Below, piece by piece: positions 1 to 9,800 of a DNA stretch of 64,000 bases. This DNA comes from Microbulbifer taiwanensis. Lineage in GTDB: Bacteria > Pseudomonadota > Gammaproteobacteria > Pseudomonadales > Cellvibrionaceae. Each line of letters opens with the position of its first letter. The first letter of the stretch is position 1. The stretch spans positions 20,383-84,382 of the forward strand of contig NZ_JACZFR010000011.1 of NCBI RefSeq assembly GCF_014904815.1, given 5' to 3'. The position numbers and the translations under genes are program-made. A model generated the notes under the pieces. It was not told the DNA's origin. It saw nothing but the letters and a program-made list of their open reading frames with translations, and searched no databases.

Positions 1-112
1 CTCCCTCACGCAGCTGTCTCAGAACCTGGTGCGGTTGGTGCAGGTCCATATTGCGGGACGACTCCAATAGGCGATCCAGTACCGGGGCCAAAAGGCGTTT
101 TTCTCTGGTCAT
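1..112 (-). CDS. tssE: TssE, T6SS baseplate protein (5' part only)
   Basis: The ATG is at 110-112, and the reading frame runs off the left edge after about 37 codons. The visible N-terminus begins MTREKRLLAPVLDRLLE and continues into a basic, Leu-rich segment with LRQLREG, which is the usual start of TssE, the gp25-like baseplate wedge protein. The gene begins 2 bases after the stop of the upstream sheath paralogue, so it is almost certainly in the same transcript. Only the N-terminus is visible, so the call rests on this short match plus its position after the sheath genes. Confidence 0.72.
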   Translation of the reverse strand, partial: MTREKRLLAPVLDRLLESSRNMDLHQPHQVLRQLREG

Positions 113-114
113 GG

Positions 115-1647
115 TTATTGCACCGTGCCGACGCCGATCTGGGCCAGGGCGGTCGTCAGTTTCAGTTCGGAAACCAGGTGATCCACCGTGTAGTGGCTCT
201 TCAGGTGGATAACGCTCTGATAACTGCCGACCTTGCCCGGCTCATCGACCACACGTACCCTCGCCTCGCGCAGTGGATAGCGGGCCAGCATTTCCCAGGA
301 CAGGTCGTCGCGCCCGGTGGTGTAGCGATCCAGCCACTTCTGTAGCTGGCGCTCACAGTCTCCGGCATTCATATAGGCACCCACCTTGTCCCGGATCATC
401 ACCTTGATGTAATGGGCGAAGCGGGATGCGCACAGAATCTGCTGCAACATGGAGCTGATGCGGGCGTTGGCGGTAGCGGCCTTGGTGGTGTACTGCTTGG
501 GCCGCTGCAGCGACGGCACGCTGTTGAAGGCGCTGTAGGGGGTATCGTAACAGTGGCAGAGGCAGGCGAAGCCCAGTTCACTCAGGTCACGCTCGGCGAA
601 GTCCGTCACCAGTATCGAGGTAGACATGCGCACCATGCCCGGACCGCTGTCGGCCCCGTAGGGCACCGCCGGCAACTGCGATACCAGGCCGCCGCCGAGG
701 TGATCTCGGGCAACGCCGCGAATGTGCGAGAACCAGCCCACCTCACTGAACTCGCGCATCAGGACTGCACCCAGGGCGAAGCAGGCATTGCCCCACAGGT
801 ATTTCCTGCTGTGGGCCGCCGCGACCTGCTCGGCAAAGCGCAGGCCGCGATAGCTGGAAAATTCTGTATTGTAGGGTTGGCGCAACAGTACCTGCGGCAA
901 GGTCACCGCAATAAAGCGGCTATCCTCCAGATCGCGCAGACCGTTCCAGCGAATATACTGCTTTTGCCGGAACACTTCCGCGAAGTCGATCGGCTTGGCC
1001 AGTTCATCGAAGTGATCCAGGCCGAAAAGCTGTGGGGTTGCGGCGCAGACAAAGGGCGCAAAGGCGGCGGCCGCAGTATGGGCAATGCCCTGCAAGGTAA
1101 ATATGTCGTCGTAGGGATGGCCCGCAAAGGGTCGGTGAGAAACGGTGTAGTCGCCGAGTAGCAGGCCAAAGGGCTCACCACCGGGTGTGCCGAATTCCTC
1201 GTTGTAGATCAGGTGAAAGAGACCGGACTGGTCGAAATCCGGCGCCCTCTCCATATCCTTGCTGAGGTCACGCCAACTGACGTCCAGCAGCTTGATCTTT
1301 ATATTGTCCGAATGCGGGGTGTTGTACACCAGCATTGACAGCCCGCGCCAGCTGGCCTCCAGGCGTTGAAAATCCGGCTCGTGCAGGATGCTGTTGAGCT
1401 GATCACAGATAAGCTCATCCAGCTCCGCCACCAGTCGGTTCAGCCACTGTCGAACACTGAATTGCTCCCTGTGCGGACAGGGACAGATTTCCGTCAGCCA
1501 GTACTCGAAGGCGAAGAGATCATCGGGTTCCTGCAGGAATTTCTGCAGCGCACTGCGCCGGCCAGTCATCAATTGGGGAGGCAGCAATGCTTCACAATCA
1601 TCTGCTAACTGGTTGTTCGATGCGGCGGGCACAGCAAATACTCCCAC
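115..1647 (-). CDS. Second TssC-like T6SS sheath large subunit
   Basis: This is a 510-residue protein of the EvpB/ImpC (TssC) family, a paralogue of the canonical TssC encoded just upstream at 1738-3225. Shared landmarks are LEASWRGLSMLVYNT near residue 97, EEFGTPGGEPFG and a complete C-terminal domain with AHYIKVMIRDKVGAYM and DCERQLQKWLDRYT. Sequence outside these blocks diverges strongly. The frame opens with GTG at 1645-1647; an ATG at residue 27 (1567-1569) is an alternative start, and neither has a clear ribosome binding site. It is separated from tssC by a terminator-like hairpin and followed directly by tssE. It could be a minor sheath or baseplate-proximal subunit; that role is inference. 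Confidence 0.85.
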   Translation of the reverse strand: MGVFAVPAASNNQLADDCEALLPPQLMTGRRSALQKFLQEPDDLFAFEYWLTEICPCPHREQFSVRQWLNRLVAELDELICDQLNSILHEPDFQRLEASWRGLSMLVYNTPHSDNIKIKLLDVSWRDLSKDMERAPDFDQSGLFHLIYNEEFGTPGGEPFGLLLGDYTVSHRPFAGHPYDDIFTLQGIAHTAAAAFAPFVCAATPQLFGLDHFDELAKPIDFAEVFRQKQYIRWNGLRDLEDSRFIAVTLPQVLLRQPYNTEFSSYRGLRFAEQVAAAHSRKYLWGNACFALGAVLMREFSEVGWFSHIRGVARDHLGGGLVSQLPAVPYGADSGPGMVRMSTSILVTDFAERDLSELGFACLCHCYDTPYSAFNSVPSLQRPKQYTTKAATANARISSMLQQILCASRFAHYIKVMIRDKVGAYMNAGDCERQLQKWLDRYTTGRDDLSWEMLARYPLREARVRVVDEPGKVGSYQSVIHLKSHYTVDHLVSELKLTTALAQIGVGTVQ

Positions 1648-1702
1648 AGATATTGGCGGCCTGGCTTCCGCCAGAGTTATACGAGTTCAGTCAGGAGAAA
1701 AC

Positions 1703-1729
1703 GGCCCGCCCGGGGACTGCGGGCGGGCC
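1703..1729 (-). terminator. Terminator-like hairpin after tssC
   Basis: A perfect 9-bp GC-only stem (1703-1711 with 1721-1729) encloses a 9-base loop. On the minus strand it is followed by GTTTTC, a short T-run. It sits 9 bases past the tssC stop and before the second tssC-like gene, so it may end or attenuate the tssA-tssB-tssC transcript and lower expression of the distal sheath paralogue and tssE. Confidence 0.65.
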
Positions 1730-1737
1730 CTGTGCAC

Positions 1738-3225
1738 TTATCCCGCAGTGGGGATATTGGCTACCATGCGCATGGAGGTGGTCAATTCCTCCATTTGCAG
1801 CCAGGGCTTCAGGTAGGCCACGGCACTGTAGCAGCCGGGCTGCCCCGGAATTTCCTTCACCTCTACCCGCGCTTCCGCCAGCGGATACTTGGCCTTCATC
1901 TCTGGGCTCGCATCCGGGTTGGAGTTGGTGTACTGGGTGATCCACTTGTTCAGCCAGCGCTCACAGTCGCTCGCTTCCATAAAGGAACCCACCTTGTCAC
2001 GCGCCATTACCTTCAGGTAGTGGGCGATGCGCGAGGTGGCCATCAGGTACGGCAGGCGCGCAGAGATGGCGGCGTTGGAGGTTGCATCCGGGTTGTCGTA
2101 CATCTTCGGCTTCTGCGCGCTCTGTGAACCGAAAAACACCGAGTAATCGGTATTCTTGTAGTGACACAGGGGCAGGAACCCCTGGGCGCTAAGCTCCGCC
2201 TCACGGCGATCGGTGATACCGATTTCAGTCGGGCACTTCTGGTCCAGGTCGCCGTCGTCGCTCTTGAACAGGTGAGTCGGCAGGCCTTCGACCTTACCGC
2301 CGCCCTCCGCACCGCGAATGGCCGTACACCAGGAGTTCTCGGAGAACGCCTTGGTCATGGTGGTGCCCATCACGTAGGAGGCGTTCATCCAGCAGTACTG
2401 ATCGTGGTCCGCCGGGCGGGATACACCGGACTCGTCCACTTCGAACTCCTCGAAATCAAAGGATTCGATCGGCTTGGTATTGGCACCGTAGGGCGTGCGT
2501 GCCAGGGTGCGGGGCATCACCAGGGTGACAAAGCGCGAGTCCTCGCTGTCGCGGAAACTGCGCCACTTGATATATTCACCGGACTCAAAGATACCGCCCA
2601 GGTCGCGGGGCTTGGACAGCTCGGTAAAGTCACTGAAGCCGAACATGCCGGCGCCGGCTGCGGAGATAAACGGACAGAAACCGGCGGCCGCGACATTGGA
2701 CATCTTGCTCAGCAGTTCTATGTCTTCGGGATGGCTGGTGAATTCGAAGTCGCCGATCATGCAGCCGAACGGCTCGCCACCGGCGGTACCGAATTCCTCT
2801 TCGTAGATTTTCTTGAAAGTCTGGCTCTGGTCGAATTCCACCGCCTTGTCCAGGTCCCGGAACAGCTCACGCTTGCTCAGGTTGAGCATACGGATCTTCA
2901 GGGTAGCGCCGGTTTCACTGTTCATGACCAGGTGGTGCAGGCCGCGCCAGGAGCCCTCCAGCTTCTGGAATTTCTCGTCGTGCAATACGGCGGAAAGCTG
3001 CTTGGACATGGCCTGGTCAATGGCCTGGACTGCCTTCTTGATCGTCTGTGTCAGGTTGCGGTCCCAGCTGACGGTCCCCTTCAGGACCTGCTCCGTGAGG
3101 TTGGCAATCAGATCCTGTGCTTCGTCCGGCGCTGTCTGCTTGGTGGCAGCGATGGCCTGCTCGAGCAGACTGACCGACTGTTCTTCCGTTTCGCTTTCCG
3201 CAACGTTTTCAACTTCAGTGCTCAT
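1738..3225 (-). CDS. tssC: TssC (VipB/ImpC), T6SS sheath large subunit
   Basis: This 495-residue protein has the normal TssC length. TssC pairs with TssB to build the contractile cytoplasmic sheath around the Hcp tube. Family blocks are [16 protein letters not shown] near residues 88-104, [12 protein letters not shown] near 143-154, [20 protein letters not shown], and the C-terminal [18 protein letters not shown] and [15 protein letters not shown]. Its ATG overlaps the tssB stop as ATGA, so the two partners are translationally coupled. A good Shine-Dalgarno-like GGAAGAGGAA lies inside the end of tssB. The acidic N-terminus contains the sheath handle region. Assignment is certain at family level. 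Confidence 0.97.
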   Translation of the reverse strand: MSTEVENVAESETEEQSVSLLEQAIAATKQTAPDEAQDLIANLTEQVLKGTVSWDRNLTQTIKKAVQAIDQAMSKQLSAVLHDEKFQKLEGSWRGLHHLVMNSETGATLKIRMLNLSKRELFRDLDKAVEFDQSQTFKKIYEEEFGTAGGEPFGCMIGDFEFTSHPEDIELLSKMSNVAAAGFCPFISAAGAGMFGFSDFTELSKPRDLGGIFESGEYIKWRSFRDSEDSRFVTLVMPRTLARTPYGANTKPIESFDFEEFEVDESGVSRPADHDQYCWMNASYVMGTTMTKAFSENSWCTAIRGAEGGGKVEGLPTHLFKSDDGDLDQKCPTEIGITDRREAELSAQGFLPLCHYKNTDYSVFFGSQSAQKPKMYDNPDATSNAAISARLPYLMATSRIAHYLKVMARDKVGSFMEASDCERWLNKWITQYTNSNPDASPEMKAKYPLAEARVEVKEIPGQPGCYSAVAYLKPWLQMEELTTSMRMVANIPTAG

Positions 3226-3755
3226 TCTGATTCCTCTTCCTTCTTCTCACCCTCTTTGTCGCCGAGACCCAGCTGCTCGGAGATGGCGCCGACGTTTTCG
3301 GTGCTCTTCAGAATGTCTTCAAGGACTTTCTCCAGCTCTTCGGAGCGGTCCGCCTTGCTCAGCAGATCCCGCAACTTGCTGCGTGCCTCGAGCAGCTGCT
3401 TCAACGGCTCCACCTGCTCGACGATCTGCTCCGGGGAAAAATCCTCTATGTGGTTGAAGTCCAGATCGACGCCCAGCTTGCTGCCGTCACCGGCGAGGGT
3501 ATTTTCGACCTGCAGGTTCAATTTCGGATTGACCTTGGCCATGACGTCGTTGAAGTTGTCGCGGTCGATCTGCACGAACTTGCGCTCTTTCAGGGCCTTG
3601 CGATTCTCGGCGTTATCACCCGAGTAATCCCCCATGACCCCGGTCACAAAAGGTAACTCCTTCTTGACTTCGGCGCCGTTGGTTTCGACATCGTAGGTGA
3701 TATGGACACGCGGCTTGCGCACGCGCTTCAGTTTGTTATGTATGCTTTCGGACAT
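3222..3755 (-). CDS. tssB: TssB (VipA/ImpB), T6SS sheath small subunit
   Basis: This 177-residue protein has the expected TssB length. It opens with the typical basic start containing [15 protein letters not shown], then the [13 protein letters not shown] block, the [14 protein letters not shown] block and [20 protein letters not shown], which are diagnostic of the family. The charged C-terminus ([11 protein letters not shown]) is likely flexible. The gene is preceded by a strong ribosome binding site (GGAAAGGAGA) and lies 46 bases after tssA in the same direction. It overlaps tssC by 4 bases, consistent with a fixed TssB:TssC ratio. Confidence 0.97.
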   Translation of the reverse strand: MSESIHNKLKRVRKPRVHITYDVETNGAEVKKELPFVTGVMGDYSGDNAENRKALKERKFVQIDRDNFNDVMAKVNPKLNLQVENTLAGDGSKLGVDLDFNHIEDFSPEQIVEQVEPLKQLLEARSKLRDLLSKADRSEELEKVLEDILKSTENVGAISEQLGLGDKEGEKKEEESE

Positions 3756-3801
3756 CTCGGGTCTCCTTTCCTCAATTTAGGGACTGCAAGTATTGAAAGT
3801 G

Positions 3802-5079
3802 TTACCAGCCAACGCTGGCCTCTGCCTGCGGCTCCTCGTTCCACTCCGACTGGGGCGCAGCAGCTTCGCTGGCATTTTCAGTTTGCGCGACGGCGCTTGG
3901 CGCCGGGGCACTGGTCACGACGGGAGGCGCGACATAGCGCTGGGTGTCGGATCCGTCGAGCCTGACCCCGGTCAGCTGTGAATAAACCGCTCGGGACTGT
4001 TCGTCCGGTAGCAACTCGGTCATCAATTCTGAAACGGTCATACGCCCCCAACCGATCAGTCGCTCCAGCCCGGGCGCCAGGGGTGTATGGGGTTCGTAAG
4101 TGCGGAAGTATTTTGCGGCCTCTTCGAGCAATTTCAGTGCGCCCTCGCGCGAGGACACCGGGCCGGCCGCCACCGCAACTCCCGGCGCTGCCGCCGGGAC
4201 TGCCCCGGCAGCAGTTTCACTTTCCGCCGCACTGGGAGCATCTGCCTCCGCTGAAGCCTCGGCCGCCACCAGTGCATCCAGCTGGGATTTGAAAACAAAA
4301 CGCGCGGTGCGCAGCACCTCGTCCAGCAGGGCGCTGATATTGGTCGAGGGTGGGGCGTCGTGGCCGCAGCTGGAGCGTAGAGCATCATTGATACTCTTGT
4401 AGTGATTGATGGCGTCCTCAATGGTCTCCACCAGATCCCGCGCCCACTCGTTACTGGCCGCATTCACACACTGGTTGATATCGTCAAGGCTGTAGCCCAG
4501 GGTCTCAATACGCGCGACCTTGGCATCGTCGTCTGCTATCCGGTCGGCGTCACGGGCCTGCTGGTGCTGGAAAAAAGTAAAGCTGCCATTGTCCCCTTCC
4601 GGGGTAATTTCGGCGCTGCGAATGGGCATCATCAGGGTGCCGTCACCGCCGTCCCCATTCAGCCCCGAGAGAGGCGCCACCTTGGTCTCCAGACCGTCCT
4701 CATCGGGTTCCGGATACAGCCCCTCCCAGTGATCCGCCACCAGGCGGTCAATCAGGGCAAAACCGTCGCGCAGGCCGGAAAAACCCTGCAGGCGAATCAA
4801 CGCCTCCGTGTACCAGCTCGCCACTTCGAGGTCTTTGCTTTGTTTGGTGAGGATTTTCTCTGCGGTCTTGGCCACATCCCGCCAGGGTGCCAACAGGTCG
4901 GCGTCACTCTCGTCGAACAGGGCCGAGCGCTCGGCAGCGCGGGCACTGTTGCGGGCGTCCTTGATGGTGTAGTAATCCGAAGTGGGAGAGCGATCCTCAC
5001 GGATATCACTTCCGGTTGGCTGATCATCCGAGATGGGAGCAACCAGCGCATCAATATCAATTACATTTGGGAAGGCCAT
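3802..5079 (-). CDS. tssA: TssA, T6SS baseplate/sheath-cap protein (ImpA family)
   Basis: This 425-residue protein has an N-terminal ImpA_N domain: DIDALVAPISDDQPTGSDIRED, the segment YYTIKDARNSARAAER, then AEKILTKQSKDLEVASWYTEAL and LIDRLVADHWEGLYPEPDEDG. A variable Ala-rich linker near residues 275-305 leads to a C-terminal helical region around LERLIGWGRMTVSELMTELLPDE, as in TssA proteins that prime or cap sheath assembly. The start ATG has AAGGATC about 8 bases upstream. The 161-base AT-rich leader upstream suggests that a tssA-tssB-tssC transcript can start here. Which TssA class it belongs to cannot be settled from sequence inspection. Confidence 0.93.
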   Translation of the reverse strand: MAFPNVIDIDALVAPISDDQPTGSDIREDRSPTSDYYTIKDARNSARAAERSALFDESDADLLAPWRDVAKTAEKILTKQSKDLEVASWYTEALIRLQGFSGLRDGFALIDRLVADHWEGLYPEPDEDGLETKVAPLSGLNGDGGDGTLMMPIRSAEITPEGDNGSFTFFQHQQARDADRIADDDAKVARIETLGYSLDDINQCVNAASNEWARDLVETIEDAINHYKSINDALRSSCGHDAPPSTNISALLDEVLRTARFVFKSQLDALVAAEASAEADAPSAAESETAAGAVPAAAPGVAVAAGPVSSREGALKLLEEAAKYFRTYEPHTPLAPGLERLIGWGRMTVSELMTELLPDEQSRAVYSQLTGVRLDGSDTQRYVAPPVVTSAPAPSAVAQTENASEAAAPQSEWNEEPQAEASVGW

Positions 5080-5170
5080 GAAAGATCCTTTTTTCCAATC
5101 AGTCCCTATAACTAAATTTTTTTGGAAGAGTACACCTTGCAGTTATCTATTCAAGACAAAAGCTTCATTC

Positions 5171-5186
5171 TGCAGGTTTTCCTGCA
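5171..5186. promoter_or_regulatory. Perfect inverted repeat in the AT-rich tssA leader
   Basis: TGCAGG (5171-5176), TTTT, CCTGCA (5181-5186) forms a perfect 6-bp stem with a 4-base loop. It lies 92 bases upstream of tssA within the 5080-5240 intergenic gap, which is clearly more AT-rich than its surroundings. No T-run follows the stem on either strand directly after the hairpin, so it fits an operator or RNA structure better than a terminator. I could not place convincing -35/-10 boxes. Confidence 0.3.
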
Positions 5187-5240
5187 AAAATTGCGGATCA
5201 CATACAAAGTTAATCGAATATATTCGGTCATCAGTTTCGT

Positions 5241-6011
5241 TTACACTGAAGCCAACACGCCCGTACCGTTTTCCTCCGCAACCTCCTCAGCGCCACCTTC
5301 CCTGAAGCTCTCTACGATTCTTAGAAACTCCTGCTTCTTTTCACCGAACTCCCGCTGTTCACACCATAAAAAAATCGTATAGAAGTATTCTGGGCACTGA
5401 AAATGTGCAACCAGGTATTGAATGGATGGCCCATTGAGCTGGGCAGACATTTCAGAGATACAGGCCGGACCCTGTACGTGCTCTGTAGCTTCTGGACCAG
5501 AAACCACCTGCCCCGCGCTCACCCGCGCCAGGCACTGCTGCAACTGGGCCGCGCCGTAATTCGCCAGGGAAAGGCTTGTCGGCAGGTCCCGGCGCGGCTG
5601 CTGAAGTATGACGATATAGTGATGCCTGTCCCGTTCGCCGGCCTGGAACACGGCATTGGGGTTCAGATCGCTGCAGGGCTTCCACGACGGTGGCAGGCAG
5701 ATGGAGACGCGACTGTTACTGTGCCTGTTCGTTTCCGCTTCCTCAATATTGAGGTCTTGCGACTGGTCGGTGCGATAAAGGACGCGGTCACCCAGCTGCA
5801 ATTCCGCGTGCCAGCCACCCCGCCACAGCTCCCTGATCACTCTTTCCGCCTTCTCGCGCTCCGGCACCCGCTTTACGACACGACGAGCGCCCGACAACAG
5901 GTGTTTGATCTGTGCAAAGCCCAGTGCAAACTGCCGACCCAGAAATTCTATGCCCTGGCGCCGGCTGAAGCCGTCCCTGAGCGCCCCGGTAAAGACAACT
6001 TCATAAGACAT
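5241..6011 (-). CDS. Unrecognised T6SS-locus protein, possibly two-domain with DcrB/PsbP-like C-terminus
   Basis: Function is unknown. The most natural start is the ATG at 6009-6011 (MSYEVVFTGAL), giving 256 residues; a start 8 codons earlier is possible. The N-terminal 70 residues (VVFTGALRDGFSR, FLGRQFALGFAQIKHLLSG, RRVVKRVPEREKAERVIREL, GWHAEL) resemble a small domain seen at the start of various proteobacterial proteins, where a residue stretch around LFSG precedes VVKR. The C-terminal 140 residues (ICLPPSWKP, IVILQQPRRD, YFYTIFLWCEQREFGEKKQEFLRIVESFRE) have the layout of DcrB/PsbP-like proteins, a fold that includes Eag chaperones of T6SS effectors; this is inference from pattern only. 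There is no signal peptide. It lies alone between tagF and tssA with gaps of 160 bases on each side. Confidence 0.6.
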   Translation of the reverse strand: MSYEVVFTGALRDGFSRRQGIEFLGRQFALGFAQIKHLLSGARRVVKRVPEREKAERVIRELWRGGWHAELQLGDRVLYRTDQSQDLNIEEAETNRHSNSRVSICLPPSWKPCSDLNPNAVFQAGERDRHHYIVILQQPRRDLPTSLSLANYGAAQLQQCLARVSAGQVVSGPEATEHVQGPACISEMSAQLNGPSIQYLVAHFQCPEYFYTIFLWCEQREFGEKKQEFLRIVESFREGGAEEVAEENGTGVLASV

Positions 6012-6171
6012 TCTTATGACCTGCGTTCCATGCATTCATTTAAAATTCTTGAATAGTCGGTCTTCGCCATCATCCGTGGGATTGCGAAACCGCGCGAGAC
6101 AATAGATTAAAACCCTGCAGCCAATCAATCACACCCTATTACAGCTGACTTCATTGCCTGTATTGCCTTGC

Positions 6172-6843
6172 TCACCAACTCAGCTTGGGTGCACCAAGCA
6201 TGGTGCAGTAAGTTTCCGGTTCCGGCAGCGCCGGACACAGCAGCGTGGTGGGTGCCAGCTGCTGTGACCCGGCGCACCACCAGAGGCTGTAACTCGGATA
6301 TTGCTGGCGGTATAGCTGGTTCAACAGCCCCGGGTAGCTGCCGGCGATACCCGCCTCACCGCCGCTGCACAGATAAACACCGGCTGAGGGCTCGGGATAA
6401 GACTCACCGGTAGCGTTTAGCGGAATATCGGCAAAGCCCTCCATTAACTGGTCAGCCTGTAGCGCGCTCTGCAGTGCCTCTATGGCCAGGTCCGATAACT
6501 GCCGGTACCAGCTATCCGCGTTTACCTGCAGCGCAAATGGATTGGACCTGGCGGGAAGGGGAGCCGCTATGGTCAGGGGAAAGTAGCGGCCGACACTATC
6601 GACACTGGGCACCAGCACGCCGGCCCAGCCCTGTTCGTCGAGCACACCCGCGGACAGGGCGAAACGCCACACCGGACTCGTGAGGAAGTAGTCCAGCCAG
6701 GGTTCGCCAACCAACTCGCGCGACCCGTGCACAGCGCGCTGGAGCCACCCATCCCAGGGTGTAACAAAGCTGCCCGGCAGCTGGCGCTGGATAAAATCGC
6801 CGTGGCCCGGCAACTTGCCAAATAATCCCGTTGCAATCGACAC
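6172..6843 (-). CDS. tagF: TagF (ImpM family), T6SS post-translational regulator
   Basis: This 223-residue protein starts SIATGLFGKLPGHGDFIQRQLP, the hallmark of TagF/ImpM, followed by WDGWLQRAV, SPVWRFALSAGVLDEQGWAGVLVPSVDSVGRYFPLTIAAPL. TagF represses T6SS assembly post-translationally, in Pseudomonas aeruginosa together with Fha. The start is GTG at 6841-6843 with GAGGAGG 8 bases upstream. It lies 17 bases after tssM. It is a standalone TagF, not fused to a phosphatase; the phosphatase PppA is separate at 17879-18742. Confidence 0.95.
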   Translation of the reverse strand: MSIATGLFGKLPGHGDFIQRQLPGSFVTPWDGWLQRAVHGSRELVGEPWLDYFLTSPVWRFALSAGVLDEQGWAGVLVPSVDSVGRYFPLTIAAPLPARSNPFALQVNADSWYRQLSDLAIEALQSALQADQLMEGFADIPLNATGESYPEPSAGVYLCSGGEAGIAGSYPGLLNQLYRQQYPSYSLWWCAGSQQLAPTTLLCPALPEPETYCTMLGAPKLSW

Positions 6844-6860
6844 CTTGTAAGCCTCCTCGA

Positions 6861-9800
6861 TTACAGGATTTCCGGGCAGCGGTAGCTGCTGAACAGACTG
6901 CGATCGAAGGGATTGTTCGCGCCGGCCGCGGCCAGCTTGAACTGCGCACTGCGCCCCTCTTCCTCAAAAGTGACCAGGTGTTCCGTGCTGCTGCGCGACT
7001 GCAGCTGTGAACTGGCCAGGAGCCGGTACCAGGCCCAGTCGCCTTCAAAATGTTTGCGGTGTACCGTTTCGTTCAGATCCTCGAAAATAATGCGTACACG
7101 ATTGCTCTCGCCGCCGCGCCAGGTGAGTTTCTTGCTGGTCCTGGGGCCGTGGGAATACGGCACCCGCTGACCGCCCATTTCCAGAGCGAACAGCCTCACG
7201 CCGGAGTCCAGCTTGGTCGGCTCAATACGGAATGAGTAGCCGGCCTGCTCGCCACTGCTGAAGAATGTATTGCGGATACGCTCGGCGCGGCGCAATTGAG
7301 CCAGCGTCTCCCCGGACAGACCGAGACTCTGCCCTTCCAGCGATCTCATACGCCAGTTGCGGGTGTCGATAAAGGGTTTCAGAAATTCGGTAACGAATTT
7401 CTGCTCAATGCCGCCCGGCTTGAAGAACTGGTTGAATTCCATAATCGGAATTTCCTGCTCGCGGTTGCCGCGCAGCGGATAGCGGTTGGCCAGGCTCCGG
7501 CTGTAACTGCTGTAAACCTGCTCACGCCAGATACGGTCCGCGTGCAGTTTTGCCTTCGCCATGACCAGGGCCCAGGTGCTGTCGGCGATATCCTCCAGCC
7601 ACTGATCGAAGGGGGCCGGCGCATTGGCTGCCTTGATGCGCAGTTGTTTGATGGCGTCGCCACCGCCCCCGGCGAAGCGCGCCTTGGCACTGCTAAACGC
7701 AGCCTCGTTGGCATCCGGGGCACTGTCTATCTCGGTCAGGTACTCCTGTATCTTGCCGATGGCGGAGAGGTACTCCTGCACCCTGGCCGGACGCCCCTTC
7801 TCGCTCTGGGTGATACGCTGCAGTTCCTCGAAACGCAGGTCGACAACGGTCGGTTCGAAGCGCTCCTGCAGGGCGCCGACGGCACCGCTTGCTGCGGCCG
7901 CGCCCAGGTTGCGCGTCCTGCTGGATACGGGCAGTGCGACACCCGAGGCGTCGACCGACAGTTCCGGGCGCGGCGTCAGGCGGGTGTTGTCCGCGGTAAT
8001 TTCCGCTACGGCCAGCAGGGGCGAGTAGACCGGATCGGCCAGTTTGGAGAGGGTATCCAGGGCCTGGCCGGTGGAGCGAAAGCGCTGAATCGGGAAGCCG
8101 GCGAGGAATCGTTGCCAGCGCTGCTGGTACTCGCCCAGGTAGATGCGCTTCACTTCCTCACCGAGCTGCTCCCGGTCTGCCTCGGTAAAATCCTCTCCGC
8201 TGATATCGCCACCGTAGATCCAGCGCTCCTCCGCCAGCTGCGCCATCAACGGCGAGTCGGCACCGAATTCCAGTTCCTTGTAACCCGCCTTGGTGTAGAG
8301 GTAGGGCACGGTAAAGCGCGGATCAGTAGCGCCCACGCCGAACAGCTGGTCGGTGTCACCGCCGATTTCCCCGTAGAGGTCTACCGGGGTGACGCCCAGC
8401 TCGCTGTTCTGCAGCTGTGCATAGAGTCGCTGCGGTACCGGTATGCGCCGCAGCTGCTGTCTCGCGCGGGCAACCACACGCTCGTTCTCTTCCAGCGAAT
8501 CCGGCAGCGGCTGGGCAAACAACTGCTGCAGATGATGTGTGAGCTTTTGCTGCTGTTGCGCCTCTCCCGGCAGCTGCCGTTCCCAGCCGGCAGCGAAATA
8601 TTCCTGCAGGAGCTGTTGATCGCGTTTTTCCGCGCGGAAAAACATCAGATAGGTCTTGAGGGTATCGGCCAGGGCCGGGTCCTCACTGCCCAGGCGGCTG
8701 AGATCCCGCTCTATATCCCGAATCAGCGACGGCAGGAATACGGTTTCCAGGCGGTTGCGGTACAGACCGTCGGCCGCCCGGTCGACCCGGTCGTCGTAGA
8801 GACCCAGGTTGCTGAGCCAGGGGTGCTCCTCCCGCTCGTAGACGGCGGCGGCGCTCTGCAGAGGTTCCAGCAGCTTCAGGCTTTCCACCGACGTCAACCT
8901 CCTGCCGGCGGCTTCTGTCTCACCCTGCTGATAGCGGCTAATATGCTCGCCGACCTCGCCCATGAAGATCTTGTTCTGGGCGATGCTGCCAGTCCACAGG
9001 AAGAGTGCGCCGACAAAAGTGACCGCCAGCGATGCATAGACGCCCCTGCGCAGCCACAGGGTGGCCGATTCGATTCTGCGGTTGACTCCCACCAGTTCCG
9101 CTTCGGGGAATATCACATCCTTCAGCAGACGGTGCAGGAAGTAGCTTTTCCCGGCGCCCTGGAATTTCTGTCCCATATCCCGCTCCAGGCCAAAGTCGGC
9201 GCTCACCGAAGCCATCATACGGTCTATGGGACTGCCCTCCTGGGTGCCACTGGTGAAATAGACACCGCGAACCATCGGTACCGTGTCGTAGCGGTTGGCC
9301 CCGAACGCCTGCTTGACGAAGTCGCACAGCATTTCCTGCAGGCTTTCCATGCGTGCCGGAAAGCCTTGCAGCCTGGCCCGCTTCTCGACATTCCGCTCCT
9401 GGTGCACGCGCCACAATACGCGCTGGTTGAGGCGCTCTATCAGCTGGCGGAATTCCCCGGTAAAACTGTCCAGCGGCGCCCCCGCGGCAGGGCTGGCCTC
9501 GGCGGGGAAGCTGACTCCCCACACCTGCTCCCGCTCCGCCTGGGACAGGTTGTCGAAAAACTCGCTGAAACCCGCTACCAGATCGCACTTGGTAAAGGTG
9601 AGGTAGATGGGGAAGCGAATGCCAAGCTGCTGCTGCAGCTCATTGATGCGCTGGCGAATGGTCTTGGCCTGGTGCAATCGCTGTTCGGCAGTCTGCACCA
9701 TCAGGTCCTGCAGGCTGATGGCGACCAGGGCACCGTTGATCGGGCGGCGACGGCGATAGCGCTTGAGCAGCCCGAGGAAAGCCTGCCAGGCGCTGTTGTC

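Noticed and set aside
2161..3627. A 488-codon plus-strand frame across tssC and tssB
   Set aside because: It crosses two well-supported minus-strand genes and has no recognisable features.
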